Assembly: GCA_902600485.1 (NCBI GenBank) | Contig: CACKJD010000001.1 | Location: 51,001 to 115,000, forward strand | Length of the DNA stretch: 64,000 bases | Source of the DNA: an uncultured Pelagibacteraceae bacterium | Lineage (GTDB): Bacteria; Pseudomonadota; Alphaproteobacteria; Pelagibacterales; Pelagibacteraceae | Direction: 5' to 3' | In this document: piece after piece, positions 18,724 through 26,931 of the stretch | Layout: each line of letters begins with the position of its first letter | Numbering within the stretch: position 1 is the stretch's first letter | The notes under the pieces: generated by a model | What the model was told of the DNA's origin: nothing | What the model saw: only the letters and a program-made list of their open reading frames with translations | The model's database searches: none | Made by a program: the position numbers and the translations under genes

Positions 18724-19818
18724 CTAAATGAATAATTTTTTATTAATTTTTTGAACTCTTTTTTTCCAAGTAAATTTTTTGGCAGTTTTGTAGGCATTAT
18801 TCTTTAATTTGCTATATTTATTTAAATTTTTAAATATATTCAAAAGATATTTTTTCCATAAAAATATATTTTTTTCGTCTAAAACAATTGAGTTGTATTT
18901 ATGCTTTAAAATATGTCTATAAACTCTTAAATCTGAAGCAAGAATAATTTTTTTACCAGCTAGATAGTCAAACATTTTAAGTGGTGAAATACTTCTAGAG
19001 ATATCTATTCCGCCTCTCGCATAGTTATTTGTTGAATATGGCATTAAGGCAACATCATAGTTATTAAGAATTAAAGGAACTTTTTTGTAAGGTATATGAT
19101 GAAAAATTTTTATATTTTTAGTTTTTTGATAATTATTATTATTTAAAAATTTTTTATCTCCGAATAAGTGAAAATTTATGTCCTCACAAATTTTTGCTAA
19201 ATTTATAATAAATTCAAAACCTTTTCCCTTGTAGAAACTTCCAATATAAACACATGTTTTTTTTAATTTTTTAATATTTTTTTTTATTTTGAAATCTTCA
19301 AGACATACGGCGTCATCTAAAATCATGTATTTATTTTCTTTTTTGAGAAAATTGTTTTTCAACGATTTGTTCAAAAATATATAGTTTATATTTTTAAGGA
19401 AATTTAAATTTTTGAAAAATTTAAAAGATAACCTAGTAAACCCAACTACATTATGATGAACCTCTAATGTGTTTTGGTATCCAAATACCGATAATATCAT
19501 GCTTGATAATATTGATCTTGATATAATTTGATAATTTGAAGATTGTTTTTTTAAAAAACTTACTACTTTTAATGAAAAATAAATTTTAAGTATAAAATTC
19601 AATTTTTTACTATTTTTAAATATAGATATAAATTTAAATTTTTTTTTAATATTAAATGATCTATAAATCTTATCATTTTTTTTTGGTATATATGGAGTTA
19701 TTAAAGTTGTTTGATAACCAATATTACAAAAAGCTTCACACATTTTTGTAACATGAATAGCGTAAGCAGAGGTAGATGGAAACTGTACTTCACAAATATA
19801 TAATAGTTTTTTTTTCAT
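18724..19818 (-). CDS. GT4-like glycosyltransferase
   Basis: A 364-aa protein with a GT-B pattern. The N-terminal acceptor domain starts LLYICEVQFPSTSAYAIHVTK. The C-terminal domain has CVYIGSFYKGKGFEFIINLA, HHIPYKKVPLILNNYDVALMPY and SISPLKMFDYLAGKKIILAS, the region where GT4 enzymes bind the nucleotide sugar. The S-P-x-K-x-F-(D/E)-Y-x-A motif is common in capsule and O-antigen transferases of this group. Part of the minus-strand run from 23074 to 17569. Donor and acceptor are unknown. Confidence 0.85.
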   Translation of the reverse strand: MKKKLLYICEVQFPSTSAYAIHVTKMCEAFCNIGYQTTLITPYIPKKNDKIYRSFNIKKKFKFISIFKNSKKLNFILKIYFSLKVVSFLKKQSSNYQIISRSILSSMILSVFGYQNTLEVHHNVVGFTRLSFKFFKNLNFLKNINYIFLNKSLKNNFLKKENKYMILDDAVCLEDFKIKKNIKKLKKTCVYIGSFYKGKGFEFIINLAKICEDINFHLFGDKKFLNNNNYQKTKNIKIFHHIPYKKVPLILNNYDVALMPYSTNNYARGGIDISRSISPLKMFDYLAGKKIILASDLRVYRHILKHKYNSIVLDEKNIFLWKKYLLNIFKNLNKYSKLKNNAYKTAKKFTWKKRVQKINKKLFI

Positions 19819-19863
19819 CTTATACTTATAGTTTCAATCTATTTTAAGTGTTTTTTTAGAATT

Positions 19864-20826
19864 TTACTTAAATAATGTTTTATAATTTTGGTACCAAGCG
19901 TAAGTTTTCTTTAAAGCAATATCAATATTCTCAAACTTCTTTAATTTGGAGATCTTTTTTATTTTTGTATTGTCCCCAAAAGTTTTAAAAACCTCAGGCT
20001 GTTTTGGTTTTAAATTAACTATTAATTTTCTACTTACTAAATTAATTAATTTATTTAATAAAAGATCTACCTTAATTGGTTTTCCAGTAGAAATATTTAA
20101 TAGTGTATGACATTTCTTAAATTTATTTTTTTTAAAAATCAAAGGCAAAGTAAGCTTAACTAAATCATTTATATAAGTAAAATCTCTAAAAAAATTACCT
20201 TTATTATAAAGAGGAAATTTTTTGTTTTTACTACAATAATCAAGATATTTTAATATCATCATGTCTGGTCTTCCCCACTCACCAAATACTGTAAAAAATC
20301 TCAGACCAATAATTCTCATATTGTATGATTTAGAGTAAATTTCAGCCATTTCTTCATTATTCCTCTTTGTTATCGCATATATATTTTTAGGTCTTAAAAA
20401 ATCTGTTTCTTTCACTGGAAAGGATTTTGCATCTCCATAAACAGAGCTAGAAGAAGCATAAATTAAGTCAATTTTTTTTTGCCTCGCAAAATTTAATATA
20501 TTTAAAAAAGCCTGCACATTGTTCTCCACATAACTATCAGGATTTTCATAAGAATATCTTACACCTGGTTGTGCAGCAAAATGTATTATTAAATCGATTT
20601 TTTTTTTAATTAGTTTTTGAAATGTCTTTTTTTTTCTTAAATCATATTTATAAAATGAGAAATTTTTTTTTTTGAGAATTTTAAGTCTCGCTTTTTTAAG
20701 TTTTACATTGTAATATTTGTTTAAATTATCTACTCCGATAATTTTAATTTTCTTTTCAAGCAGCCTTTTAGTTATGCTAAATCCTATAAATCCTGCACAT
20801 CCTGTAATTAAAATGTTATTTACCAT
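19864..20826 (-). CDS. NAD-dependent sugar epimerase, UDP-glucuronate 4-epimerase-like
   Basis: An extended SDR enzyme of 320 aa. The N-terminal Rossmann loop is GCAGFIG; the catalytic residues are in YASSSSVYG and the YAITK (Y-x-x-x-K) motif. The segment VDNLNKYYNVKLKKARLKIL followed by HFAAQPGVRYSYENP is characteristic of UDP-glucuronate/UDP-galacturonate 4-epimerases, suggesting galacturonic acid or a related uronate in the glycan. Neighbours are a GT4 gene and a small HAD phosphatase 3 nt upstream. Confidence 0.85.
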   Translation of the reverse strand: MVNNILITGCAGFIGFSITKRLLEKKIKIIGVDNLNKYYNVKLKKARLKILKKKNFSFYKYDLRKKKTFQKLIKKKIDLIIHFAAQPGVRYSYENPDSYVENNVQAFLNILNFARQKKIDLIYASSSSVYGDAKSFPVKETDFLRPKNIYAITKRNNEEMAEIYSKSYNMRIIGLRFFTVFGEWGRPDMMILKYLDYCSKNKKFPLYNKGNFFRDFTYINDLVKLTLPLIFKKNKFKKCHTLLNISTGKPIKVDLLLNKLINLVSRKLIVNLKPKQPEVFKTFGDNTKIKKISKLKKFENIDIALKKTYAWYQNYKTLFK

Positions 20827-20829
20827 AAA

Positions 20830-21204
20830 TTATTTTTTTTTCATTTTTGAAAATTTTTTAATAATTCTTTTAGCATTCTCTGATCTAATATTATATGATT
20901 TATCATCAATGAAATAATCATATGATGGTTTGCCCATTAATAGTTCATCAAAATGAAGTCCCCATTTCATTAACTGTTTGTTTGTTTTATAGTAAAATTT
21001 TTTTTTAACATAGACACTATTTTCGTTATTTCTTCCCATATACCTGCTTGTAAATATTTTAACAGTATGTCCATTTTTTTTAATTTGATTTATTTTTTTT
21101 ATAATATCTTTTTTTGGTTTAGATTTTAAATAAAAGTTTTTTTTAGTTTTACAAATGGTATTATCAAGGTCAAAAATAAAAATTTTTTTTTTTGAAAATT
21201 TCAT
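20830..21204 (-). CDS. Small HAD-superfamily phosphatase in a glycan cluster
   Basis: A 124-aa HAD protein with the nucleophile motif FIFDLDNTICKTK (Asp12 and Asp14), motif II in VKIFTSRY, and motif III/IV in KPSYDYFIDDKSYN. No large cap domain fits in this length, so it is a minimal C0-type HAD, as often found in capsule and O-antigen loci. It may dephosphorylate a sugar phosphate before nucleotidyl transfer. A GmhB-like role in a heptose pathway is possible but GmhB is usually longer. Its stop lies 3 nt before the epimerase start. Confidence 0.8.
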   Translation of the reverse strand: MKFSKKKIFIFDLDNTICKTKKNFYLKSKPKKDIIKKINQIKKNGHTVKIFTSRYMGRNNENSVYVKKKFYYKTNKQLMKWGLHFDELLMGKPSYDYFIDDKSYNIRSENAKRIIKKFSKMKKK

Positions 21205-22793
21205 TAGGTTTTTTTCAATTCACAGTTATCTGGAATTAAAATAACTTTAAATTTTTGTTCATATGAGAATGGTAATATCTTAGCGATTTTATAACCTTTA
21301 AAGAAAATTTTTTCATCATAAAATTTTATATGATCTTTATTTTTATAATCAATAATTAATACGATTTGTTTATTTTCTATCAATTGTTTTAAATCATCAA
21401 TGAAATTTTTATCAAAATTTTTTATAAACGCATAAGCCTCATTCGTCTCACCATAGAATGGTAAATTTTTAATTGTTTTAAAATTTTTTTTCGCAATTAT
21501 CCTGTAAGCAATATCATACTGTAAACTTGAAAAGTACTTAATTTGACAATTGGTTGATATAGAAGAGAGAACCTCAGAAGTCACTTGTAAATTTAGGGTT
21601 GTATTTTTTTGGTATTTATTTCTTTCAAATGGAATTATCGTATTTAAAACGCTCTCATTAATTTCTGTCTTATATTTATATATTGTGTTGCTACTATTTT
21701 TTTTGAAAAGACTCATTCCACTTAGTGAAATCACGATTAAAATTAATACCAGATTATTATAATTATTTTTTTCAAATTTGGACATATATATAAAAACAGT
21801 TATCAAGCCAATTGATGTTCCACATATGAGTCTGAATATGTTAATTTCGTTTAAAGATTGAGAAATAAATAATATAGATGTAATAGAAATTAAAAAAAGA
21901 TATATATCTGTAAATTCTATTTTTTTTTTAAACGACAAATAAAAAGTATAAATGATATTGTATGAGTTAAATAAGAAGATAAGAATAAATAAAATTAAGT
22001 ATGGTTGATTAAAAATTTTTTTAAAATTGGGAAATAAAAGGTAATTCAAAAATTGTTTGGCAAGATCTACAATATTTGTTCCTTTGAAACTTAAATATAT
22101 TTCAGGTAAAAAGAAGTAGTTTTTGTAATATTGAAATAAATCGAAAGAAAACAAATAAACTAAAAAAAGTACTGCGGGAACAATAGCAATTGTTAAAAAT
22201 AAAACTGTTTTTTTATAATTTAATTTTTTTGAAAATTTGTAATTAAAAATACTCAAAAGAAAAATTAGAAAAATTGAAAATAATGTGTAAAAAAAAGTTT
22301 CTTGCCTAATTAAAAAACATGTTCCTATAGAAAGAGCTGATATGAAAAAAAGAGCGCTGTTGGAGGCTAAAAAAATAAAACCAATTAAAAAAAAAAAGAA
22401 AACCAGATAGTTCGCCCAAGGATATACAACTATTGGATGTATCAAAAATATAAGAAAAATTATAATGAAGCTACTTTTTTTATCCAATAATTTGTTTGAT
22501 ATAAAAAAAATAAATATAAGACTTAAGGAGTAAATTATTGAAGTAAAAATCATTAGAGACTGAATATTTTGACCAAATAATTTCAAAGCTAATGAATGGA
22601 TTAAAGCTGTACCAATCCCATATAGAAGAAATATTTCCTTATATGGTTTTTTTCCGTCTATTAAATCCTTAGCGTTATCGTACACCAACCCAAAATGATG
22701 TCCATCATAGTGGAATTGAGAATAGTAAACGGACAGGAAAAAAGAAATAAAGCTTATTAAAATAGTTAATGAGTAATATTTATCTTTTATCAA
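21204..22793 (-). CDS. Polytopic membrane protein, probable GT-C-type glycosyltransferase
   Basis: A 529-aa protein with roughly eleven hydrophobic helices and a soluble C-terminal domain (about residues 385-529). After the first helix comes YYSQFHYDGHHFGLVYDNAKDL, acidic/His residues in the first extracytoplasmic loop, where GT-C enzymes such as the PMT/ArnT group keep their catalytic acid. This suggests polyprenyl-phosphate-sugar-dependent transfer in the periplasm. The start is TTG at 22793, overlapping the upstream stop as TTGA; no nearby ATG exists. Family assignment is tentative. Confidence 0.65.
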   Translation of the reverse strand: MIKDKYYSLTILISFISFFLSVYYSQFHYDGHHFGLVYDNAKDLIDGKKPYKEIFLLYGIGTALIHSLALKLFGQNIQSLMIFTSIIYSLSLIFIFFISNKLLDKKSSFIIIFLIFLIHPIVVYPWANYLVFFFFLIGFIFLASNSALFFISALSIGTCFLIRQETFFYTLFSIFLIFLLSIFNYKFSKKLNYKKTVLFLTIAIVPAVLFLVYLFSFDLFQYYKNYFFLPEIYLSFKGTNIVDLAKQFLNYLLFPNFKKIFNQPYLILFILIFLFNSYNIIYTFYLSFKKKIEFTDIYLFLISITSILFISQSLNEINIFRLICGTSIGLITVFIYMSKFEKNNYNNLVLILIVISLSGMSLFKKNSSNTIYKYKTEINESVLNTIIPFERNKYQKNTTLNLQVTSEVLSSISTNCQIKYFSSLQYDIAYRIIAKKNFKTIKNLPFYGETNEAYAFIKNFDKNFIDDLKQLIENKQIVLIIDYKNKDHIKFYDEKIFFKGYKIAKILPFSYEQKFKVILIPDNCELKKT

Positions 22794-23074
22794 TTCTGTA
22801 ATTCTTTATCGATTTCATCAAATATCGGTTTCCACTCTTTTATAATTTTCTTTAAGCTATCTTTAATAACAAGTTTTTTATCTTCATATTGATTAATATT
22901 TTCAGCATAAGTCACAATGTGATGCTCAATTTGATTAATCAAGAAAGTATTAAATTTTTTCGATTTTATGACATTCATTGCAGCGTTTTCAAAGGCGTTT
23001 ACTATAATTTTTGAACTTAAAAAAATTAGAACTAATATTAAAACTACACTTATGATTTGTTTCCTATAATTCAC
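22790..23074 (-). CDS. Small membrane-anchored protein of unknown function
   Basis: A 94-aa protein beginning at GTG 23074, the only start available because a stop lies two codons upstream. It has an N-terminal hydrophobic helix (about residues 6-27) followed by a hydrophilic, largely helical segment rich in Lys and Glu. I do not recognise the family. It is translationally coupled to the GT-C-like gene downstream through a TTGA overlap and is divergent from another membrane protein gene, so it may be an accessory of that transferase. Confidence 0.6.
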   Translation of the reverse strand: MNYRKQIISVVLILVLIFLSSKIIVNAFENAAMNVIKSKKFNTFLINQIEHHIVTYAENINQYEDKKLVIKDSLKKIIKEWKPIFDEIDKELQN

Positions 23075-23101
23075 ATTTTAATATATACAATAAGTTTGTT
23101 T

Positions 23102-24484
23102 ATGATTAAACAAAATAAGTACATAAAAAATTTTTACATAATTTTATTTGTTTTATCTTTTAGTTTTATATTTGGTCTTTTACCAGTTTCAATGGACTAT
23201 GGTGGTGATGAAAAAAACTATATTAAAAATTTAATAGATTTTTACTATGGAGAATTTTATTTTAACGAAAATTCTCACTTATCATACCGATGGGGAATGT
23301 ATTTAGTTCCATCTTTTTTTTATTTTTTTTATGGGTCAAATCCACTTACATTTTTTTTAAGTTCGCATGCTGTAATATTTGTTGCATTTTTTTTCTTTTT
23401 AAAAATTTACTTTGATAAGAATTTTAATTGGATAGCTTTTATTTCATTTACTACTCTCTGGTTTACTAATCCAGAAATTATTAAGTTAATATATAATGTT
23501 TCTCCTCAAGGAACAGGTCTCTTAGTATTATCAATTTTAATGTTTTTTATTTTTACTTGCTTAAAAAAAAAAACTGACGATATAAAAATTAATTTAATTT
23601 TTTTATTAGGCATATTAATTTTTTTTCTTTATGGGGTAAAAGAAGTCAATGTATTTATAATTTTTCCAATTTTAGTATTTTTATTTTTAAAATTTAACAA
23701 AAAGCAAATTATTTATTTAGTTTTATTTGGAATTTTATTTTTTCTTTTAGAATGTATCTTATTTTATTTCTTAACTGACGGCAGATTCATTAGTAGAATT
23801 CATTATTTTTTTTTAAATGAGAGCAGTGTATTTAACACTTTTTGGTACGAAAATGAAAAATTTATTGAAGCAGATGGTGGTATTATTTCCAGATGGTTGA
23901 AGATATCAACTTTTTCTAAATTTTTGATACCTTCAACAATACTCATAATTATCTATAACATTATAAACAAAAAAAATGTCTCTTTGGAAATTTATGTAAC
24001 AAGTTATGTAACTTTAATTTACACACTTTTTGTCACATTTTTTTTTATTAAAATAAATCCATTAGTTCCCTTTGTTCCGTCAAGAGTAGACAATATCGTA
24101 ATTATTTTACCTTTTTGCTTTGTAATTTTGATTGATTTTTTTTTGAGAATTAAATTTTTTAGGATCAAGTTATTGTTATTTTGTATAATTTTTATTTTTT
24201 TGTTGCCACGAAATGTAAATTATTTTTATAAGAATTTCATTCCTTCCTCGGCCAGTACAGATCATAATATTTTAACTGTTTACAAACATTTTAAAAAATT
24301 GGACCATTACAATAATGAGAAAGGATGTATTATCTTCTCAGATTTATACACTGAAAGACTTTTTGCGTATTTTTCAATACATAAAAAAAAAGAAGTTAAA
24401 AATGGGAAAGTTTTATATTCTTTGGAAAATAAAGAGTGTAACAATCAATTTCTTTATCTAAAAAAATTGAACATACAAGATTAA
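23102..24484 (+). CDS. Polytopic membrane protein, probable GT-C-like glycosyltransferase or polymerase
   Basis: A 460-aa protein with about eleven membrane helices. After the first helix is PVSMDYGGDEKNYIKNLIDFYYGEF, with several acidic residues in the first external loop, as in GT-C enzymes. A large aromatic second loop and a short C-terminal soluble tail follow. A longer frame starts at 23057, but the ATG at 23102 is preferred because the earlier region overlaps the divergent GTG-start gene. Its last four bases overlap the convergent gene on its right. No specific family recognised. Confidence 0.6.
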   Translation: MIKQNKYIKNFYIILFVLSFSFIFGLLPVSMDYGGDEKNYIKNLIDFYYGEFYFNENSHLSYRWGMYLVPSFFYFFYGSNPLTFFLSSHAVIFVAFFFFLKIYFDKNFNWIAFISFTTLWFTNPEIIKLIYNVSPQGTGLLVLSILMFFIFTCLKKKTDDIKINLIFLLGILIFFLYGVKEVNVFIIFPILVFLFLKFNKKQIIYLVLFGILFFLLECILFYFLTDGRFISRIHYFFLNESSVFNTFWYENEKFIEADGGIISRWLKISTFSKFLIPSTILIIIYNIINKKNVSLEIYVTSYVTLIYTLFVTFFFIKINPLVPFVPSRVDNIVIILPFCFVILIDFFLRIKFFRIKLLLFCIIFIFLLPRNVNYFYKNFIPSSASTDHNILTVYKHFKKLDHYNNEKGCIIFSDLYTERLFAYFSIHKKKEVKNGKVLYSLENKECNNQFLYLKKLNIQD

Positions 24485-25320
24485 AAATCATTATAAACTG
24501 GAAAAAATTGTTTTAATAAACTTTTTTCGTTTTCCACAAAAATTTGACAATCATTTTTAAAAATAAATTTTTGATAAATCGAAAGTACGTCCTGTACAAC
24601 AATTCCACCTTTGCAATATTTGATATCAGATGTAGTATGTCTATTTCTTTTATGTGCCATATTTTTTGACTCCATAATTTTATTGGATATTTTTTTTATA
24701 TCTTCTGTAAATAGTTGATTTTTTTCAAAAAAATAATTTTTGTTATTCAAATCTACGCCACATAAGACAATTTTTTTATATCCAGAAAAAAAAGCTTTTA
24801 AACATAATCTTTCTATAGATGCTACTCCTTGTCCTAAAAGTATTAAATCTTTAATGAAATAATATTTTTTATGTTTAATTCTTTTTTTTAAATCTTCGAC
24901 ATCATTTGAATTATAATTCAAATGAAATATTAGTTTATAATTTATTGAGTTTTTATCCAAGATCTTTTTTATACCCTCGTAACCACGTGATATATTTAGA
25001 AACACTTTAGATGATTTCAATGTATTAATTTTTTTTTCAATAAGTAACAATTGTGCATTATATTCATCTTTGTACTCAGGATAAGTACTTTCAAGAATGT
25101 AGAAACTTGGAACAAAATTATTAAAAATAAAATAATTAAATCCAATGCTGTCATGACTCCTAATTTTGTCCCATATTTTTATTGAATTAATACTCTCACC
25201 ACTTCCAAGAATGAAGAGAGTGTCAGAATTTTTGTTTTTAAAAATATTTGATTTGATAAATCTTCTGTTTTTAAAACTGTGATGAAAATAGTTAACAATA
25301 TTTTTAATATAATACATCAT
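24481..25320 (-). CDS. Putative nonulosonic acid transferase (GT42/DUF115-like)
   Basis: A 279-aa soluble protein with an N-terminal TLFILGSGESINSI loop, then SIGFNYFIF, PSFYILE, ASIERLCLKAFFSGYKKIVLCGVDL, and a later KRNRHTTSD. The order resembles both GT42 sialyltransferases of the Cst-II type (nucleotide loop, Gly-rich core, late His) and the DUF115/Maf proteins implicated in pseudaminic or legionaminic acid transfer. It is the last gene of the nonulosonate block, overlapping the CBS-nucleotidyltransferase gene by 17 nt, which strengthens a role in transferring the CMP-activated sugar. Assignment is from memory of motifs. Confidence 0.55.
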   Translation of the reverse strand: MMYYIKNIVNYFHHSFKNRRFIKSNIFKNKNSDTLFILGSGESINSIKIWDKIRSHDSIGFNYFIFNNFVPSFYILESTYPEYKDEYNAQLLLIEKKINTLKSSKVFLNISRGYEGIKKILDKNSINYKLIFHLNYNSNDVEDLKKRIKHKKYYFIKDLILLGQGVASIERLCLKAFFSGYKKIVLCGVDLNNKNYFFEKNQLFTEDIKKISNKIMESKNMAHKRNRHTTSDIKYCKGGIVVQDVLSIYQKFIFKNDCQIFVENEKSLLKQFFPVYNDF

Positions 25321-26332
25321 TTTTTTTATAGCTTAAAAGTTTGTTAAGTTTTCCTAAATCTATCCAATTTTCATATAAAGGATACGACTTAACCTTATAT
25401 TTTTTTTTTAAAGCTAACTTTATAAGATTGTCCATATCTAAAAACTGATCTTTTTTTATTATATTCATTATTTTTTTTTTTATTAAATAAGCCCCAGTAT
25501 TAATATATTTCACAGTGATAGGTTTTTCTTGCATTGATTTTACGTTAAATTTTGAGTCTAAATCTAAAACACCAAAATTAGACTTATTGACAAATCTCTT
25601 TGAAATAATCGTAATGTCCGACTTTTGTAACAAATGAAAATCAATTATACGAGAAAAGTCTACATTAAGTTTTATGTCACAGTTTACTAACAAAAAATTA
25701 TCATTTTTTAGCTTTAGATATTTGATAGCTCCCGCAGTTCCAAGTGGTTTCTTTTCCTCGATAAATTCCAAGTTATTTACGTTTATAACCTTCTTTTTTA
25801 AAAGATATTTTTTTATTTTTGAACCCATATAATTTATAGAAATATTTATTTTTTGAAATCCTTCTTTCTGAAGCTTTAAAATCAAACTTTCAATGAGTGT
25901 TTTGCCTTTAATTTTGATTAATGGCTTTGGTGTTTTTTTTGTTAAAGGTAAAAGTCTTGTTCCTTTTCCACCAGCCATAATTAATGCTGTTGTAATATTA
26001 TTATTATTCTTTTTTTTTAATATTTTTATATCGATAACTTTTTTTTTACCATCAACAATTGGGATGCAATTTACACCATTTTTATTTATATTTTTTTTTT
26101 CATTTTTTTTATTTAGGAAGATACTTTTTTTGTTGCAAATCTTTAGTAAACTATTTTTAAAATCGAACTTTTTTAAAAGACCCCTTCTAATATCACCATC
26201 GGTAATTGATCCAATCAGTTTTTTTGATTTATTAATTACAAAGCAAGACCTGTGTTCTGTCGAGTCTATTATTCTAATAGCATCAAATATAGTTTTATTA
26301 CTATAAATTAATAAATCATTAAAATTTTTCAT
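25304..26332 (-). CDS. CBS-domain nucleotidyltransferase, PtmE-like (GDP-glucosamine-type synthesis)
   Basis: A 342-aa fusion. Residues 1 to about 110 are a CBS pair (FNDLLIYSNKTIFDAIRII, IGSITDGDIRRGLL). Residues about 115-342 are a sugar-1-phosphate nucleotidyltransferase with IMAGGKGTRLLPLTKKTPKPLIKI, LLVNCDIKLN and a late NTGAYLIKK. This CBS plus nucleotidyltransferase arrangement is that of Campylobacter PtmE, which makes the GDP-linked precursor of CMP-legionaminic acid. Neighbours supply the rest of that pathway. GDP versus UDP specificity cannot be read here. Overlaps the CMP-sugar synthetase gene by 4 nt. Confidence 0.82.
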   Translation of the reverse strand: MKNFNDLLIYSNKTIFDAIRIIDSTEHRSCFVINKSKKLIGSITDGDIRRGLLKKFDFKNSLLKICNKKSIFLNKKNEKKNINKNGVNCIPIVDGKKKVIDIKILKKKNNNNITTALIMAGGKGTRLLPLTKKTPKPLIKIKGKTLIESLILKLQKEGFQKINISINYMGSKIKKYLLKKKVINVNNLEFIEEKKPLGTAGAIKYLKLKNDNFLLVNCDIKLNVDFSRIIDFHLLQKSDITIISKRFVNKSNFGVLDLDSKFNVKSMQEKPITVKYINTGAYLIKKKIMNIIKKDQFLDMDNLIKLALKKKYKVKSYPLYENWIDLGKLNKLLSYKKNDVLY

Positions 26333-26931
26333 ATACTTATCTTTGATAACTTATCAGCAATTTGAAGATCTTTTAAATTGTCTATGTCTAAACTGTTTCT
26401 TTTTGAAATTGAGGGTACTTTGATAGAAAATTTTTCATTAAAACTTCTAAGTCTAAATAAATCATTTTTTTTAATTATGTATACTGAGCCATCACTTAAA
26501 TTTTGACTGATTTTTTCACAAAGCGGATTTGTTGATATGACAGTTTTTCTATTTTTAATAAAAATATCTATGCACTTGTTTACAAACTTTAAATCTCTAA
26601 AAGGAGAGGTTGGCTGAAGAAGGCAAATTGCATCAACTTTGGAATGATTTAATTCATACCATTTAATTGCATGAATAACTGTTAAAGCTGAAGAAGCAGT
26701 AATTGAAGATAGTCCAAAAGGTCTATTTTCAACATTTTTAATTTTTTTTGATTTTGCTATAGATATAATTTCTTTAGAATTGGTTGTAATAATTACATCA
26801 GATAATTTACTAATGGTTTTCGAAAAATCTAAAGTAATTTCTACTAAACTTTTGTTTTTAATTTTCAATAAATTTTTTTTGAATAATCTTGATGAATGTG
26901 CCCTAGCGGTAATTATACCCAATATTTTCAT
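26329..26931 (-). CDS. CMP-nonulosonic acid cytidylyltransferase (NeuA/LegF-like)
   Basis: Activates the nonulosonic acid with CTP. The 200-aa protein starts ILGIITARAHSSRLFKKNLL, a variant of the IPARGGSKRxxxKN nucleotide loop, and has CLLQPTSPFR, typical of acylneuraminate cytidylyltransferases, with a C-terminal LDIDNLKDLQIA segment that usually carries metal-binding Asp residues. At 200 aa it is slightly shorter than the usual 220-230. Follows the amidinotransferase gene directly and precedes the CBS-nucleotidyltransferase. Confidence 0.85.
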   Translation of the reverse strand: MKILGIITARAHSSRLFKKNLLKIKNKSLVEITLDFSKTISKLSDVIITTNSKEIISIAKSKKIKNVENRPFGLSSITASSALTVIHAIKWYELNHSKVDAICLLQPTSPFRDLKFVNKCIDIFIKNRKTVISTNPLCEKISQNLSDGSVYIIKKNDLFRLRSFNEKFSIKVPSISKRNSLDIDNLKDLQIADKLSKISI

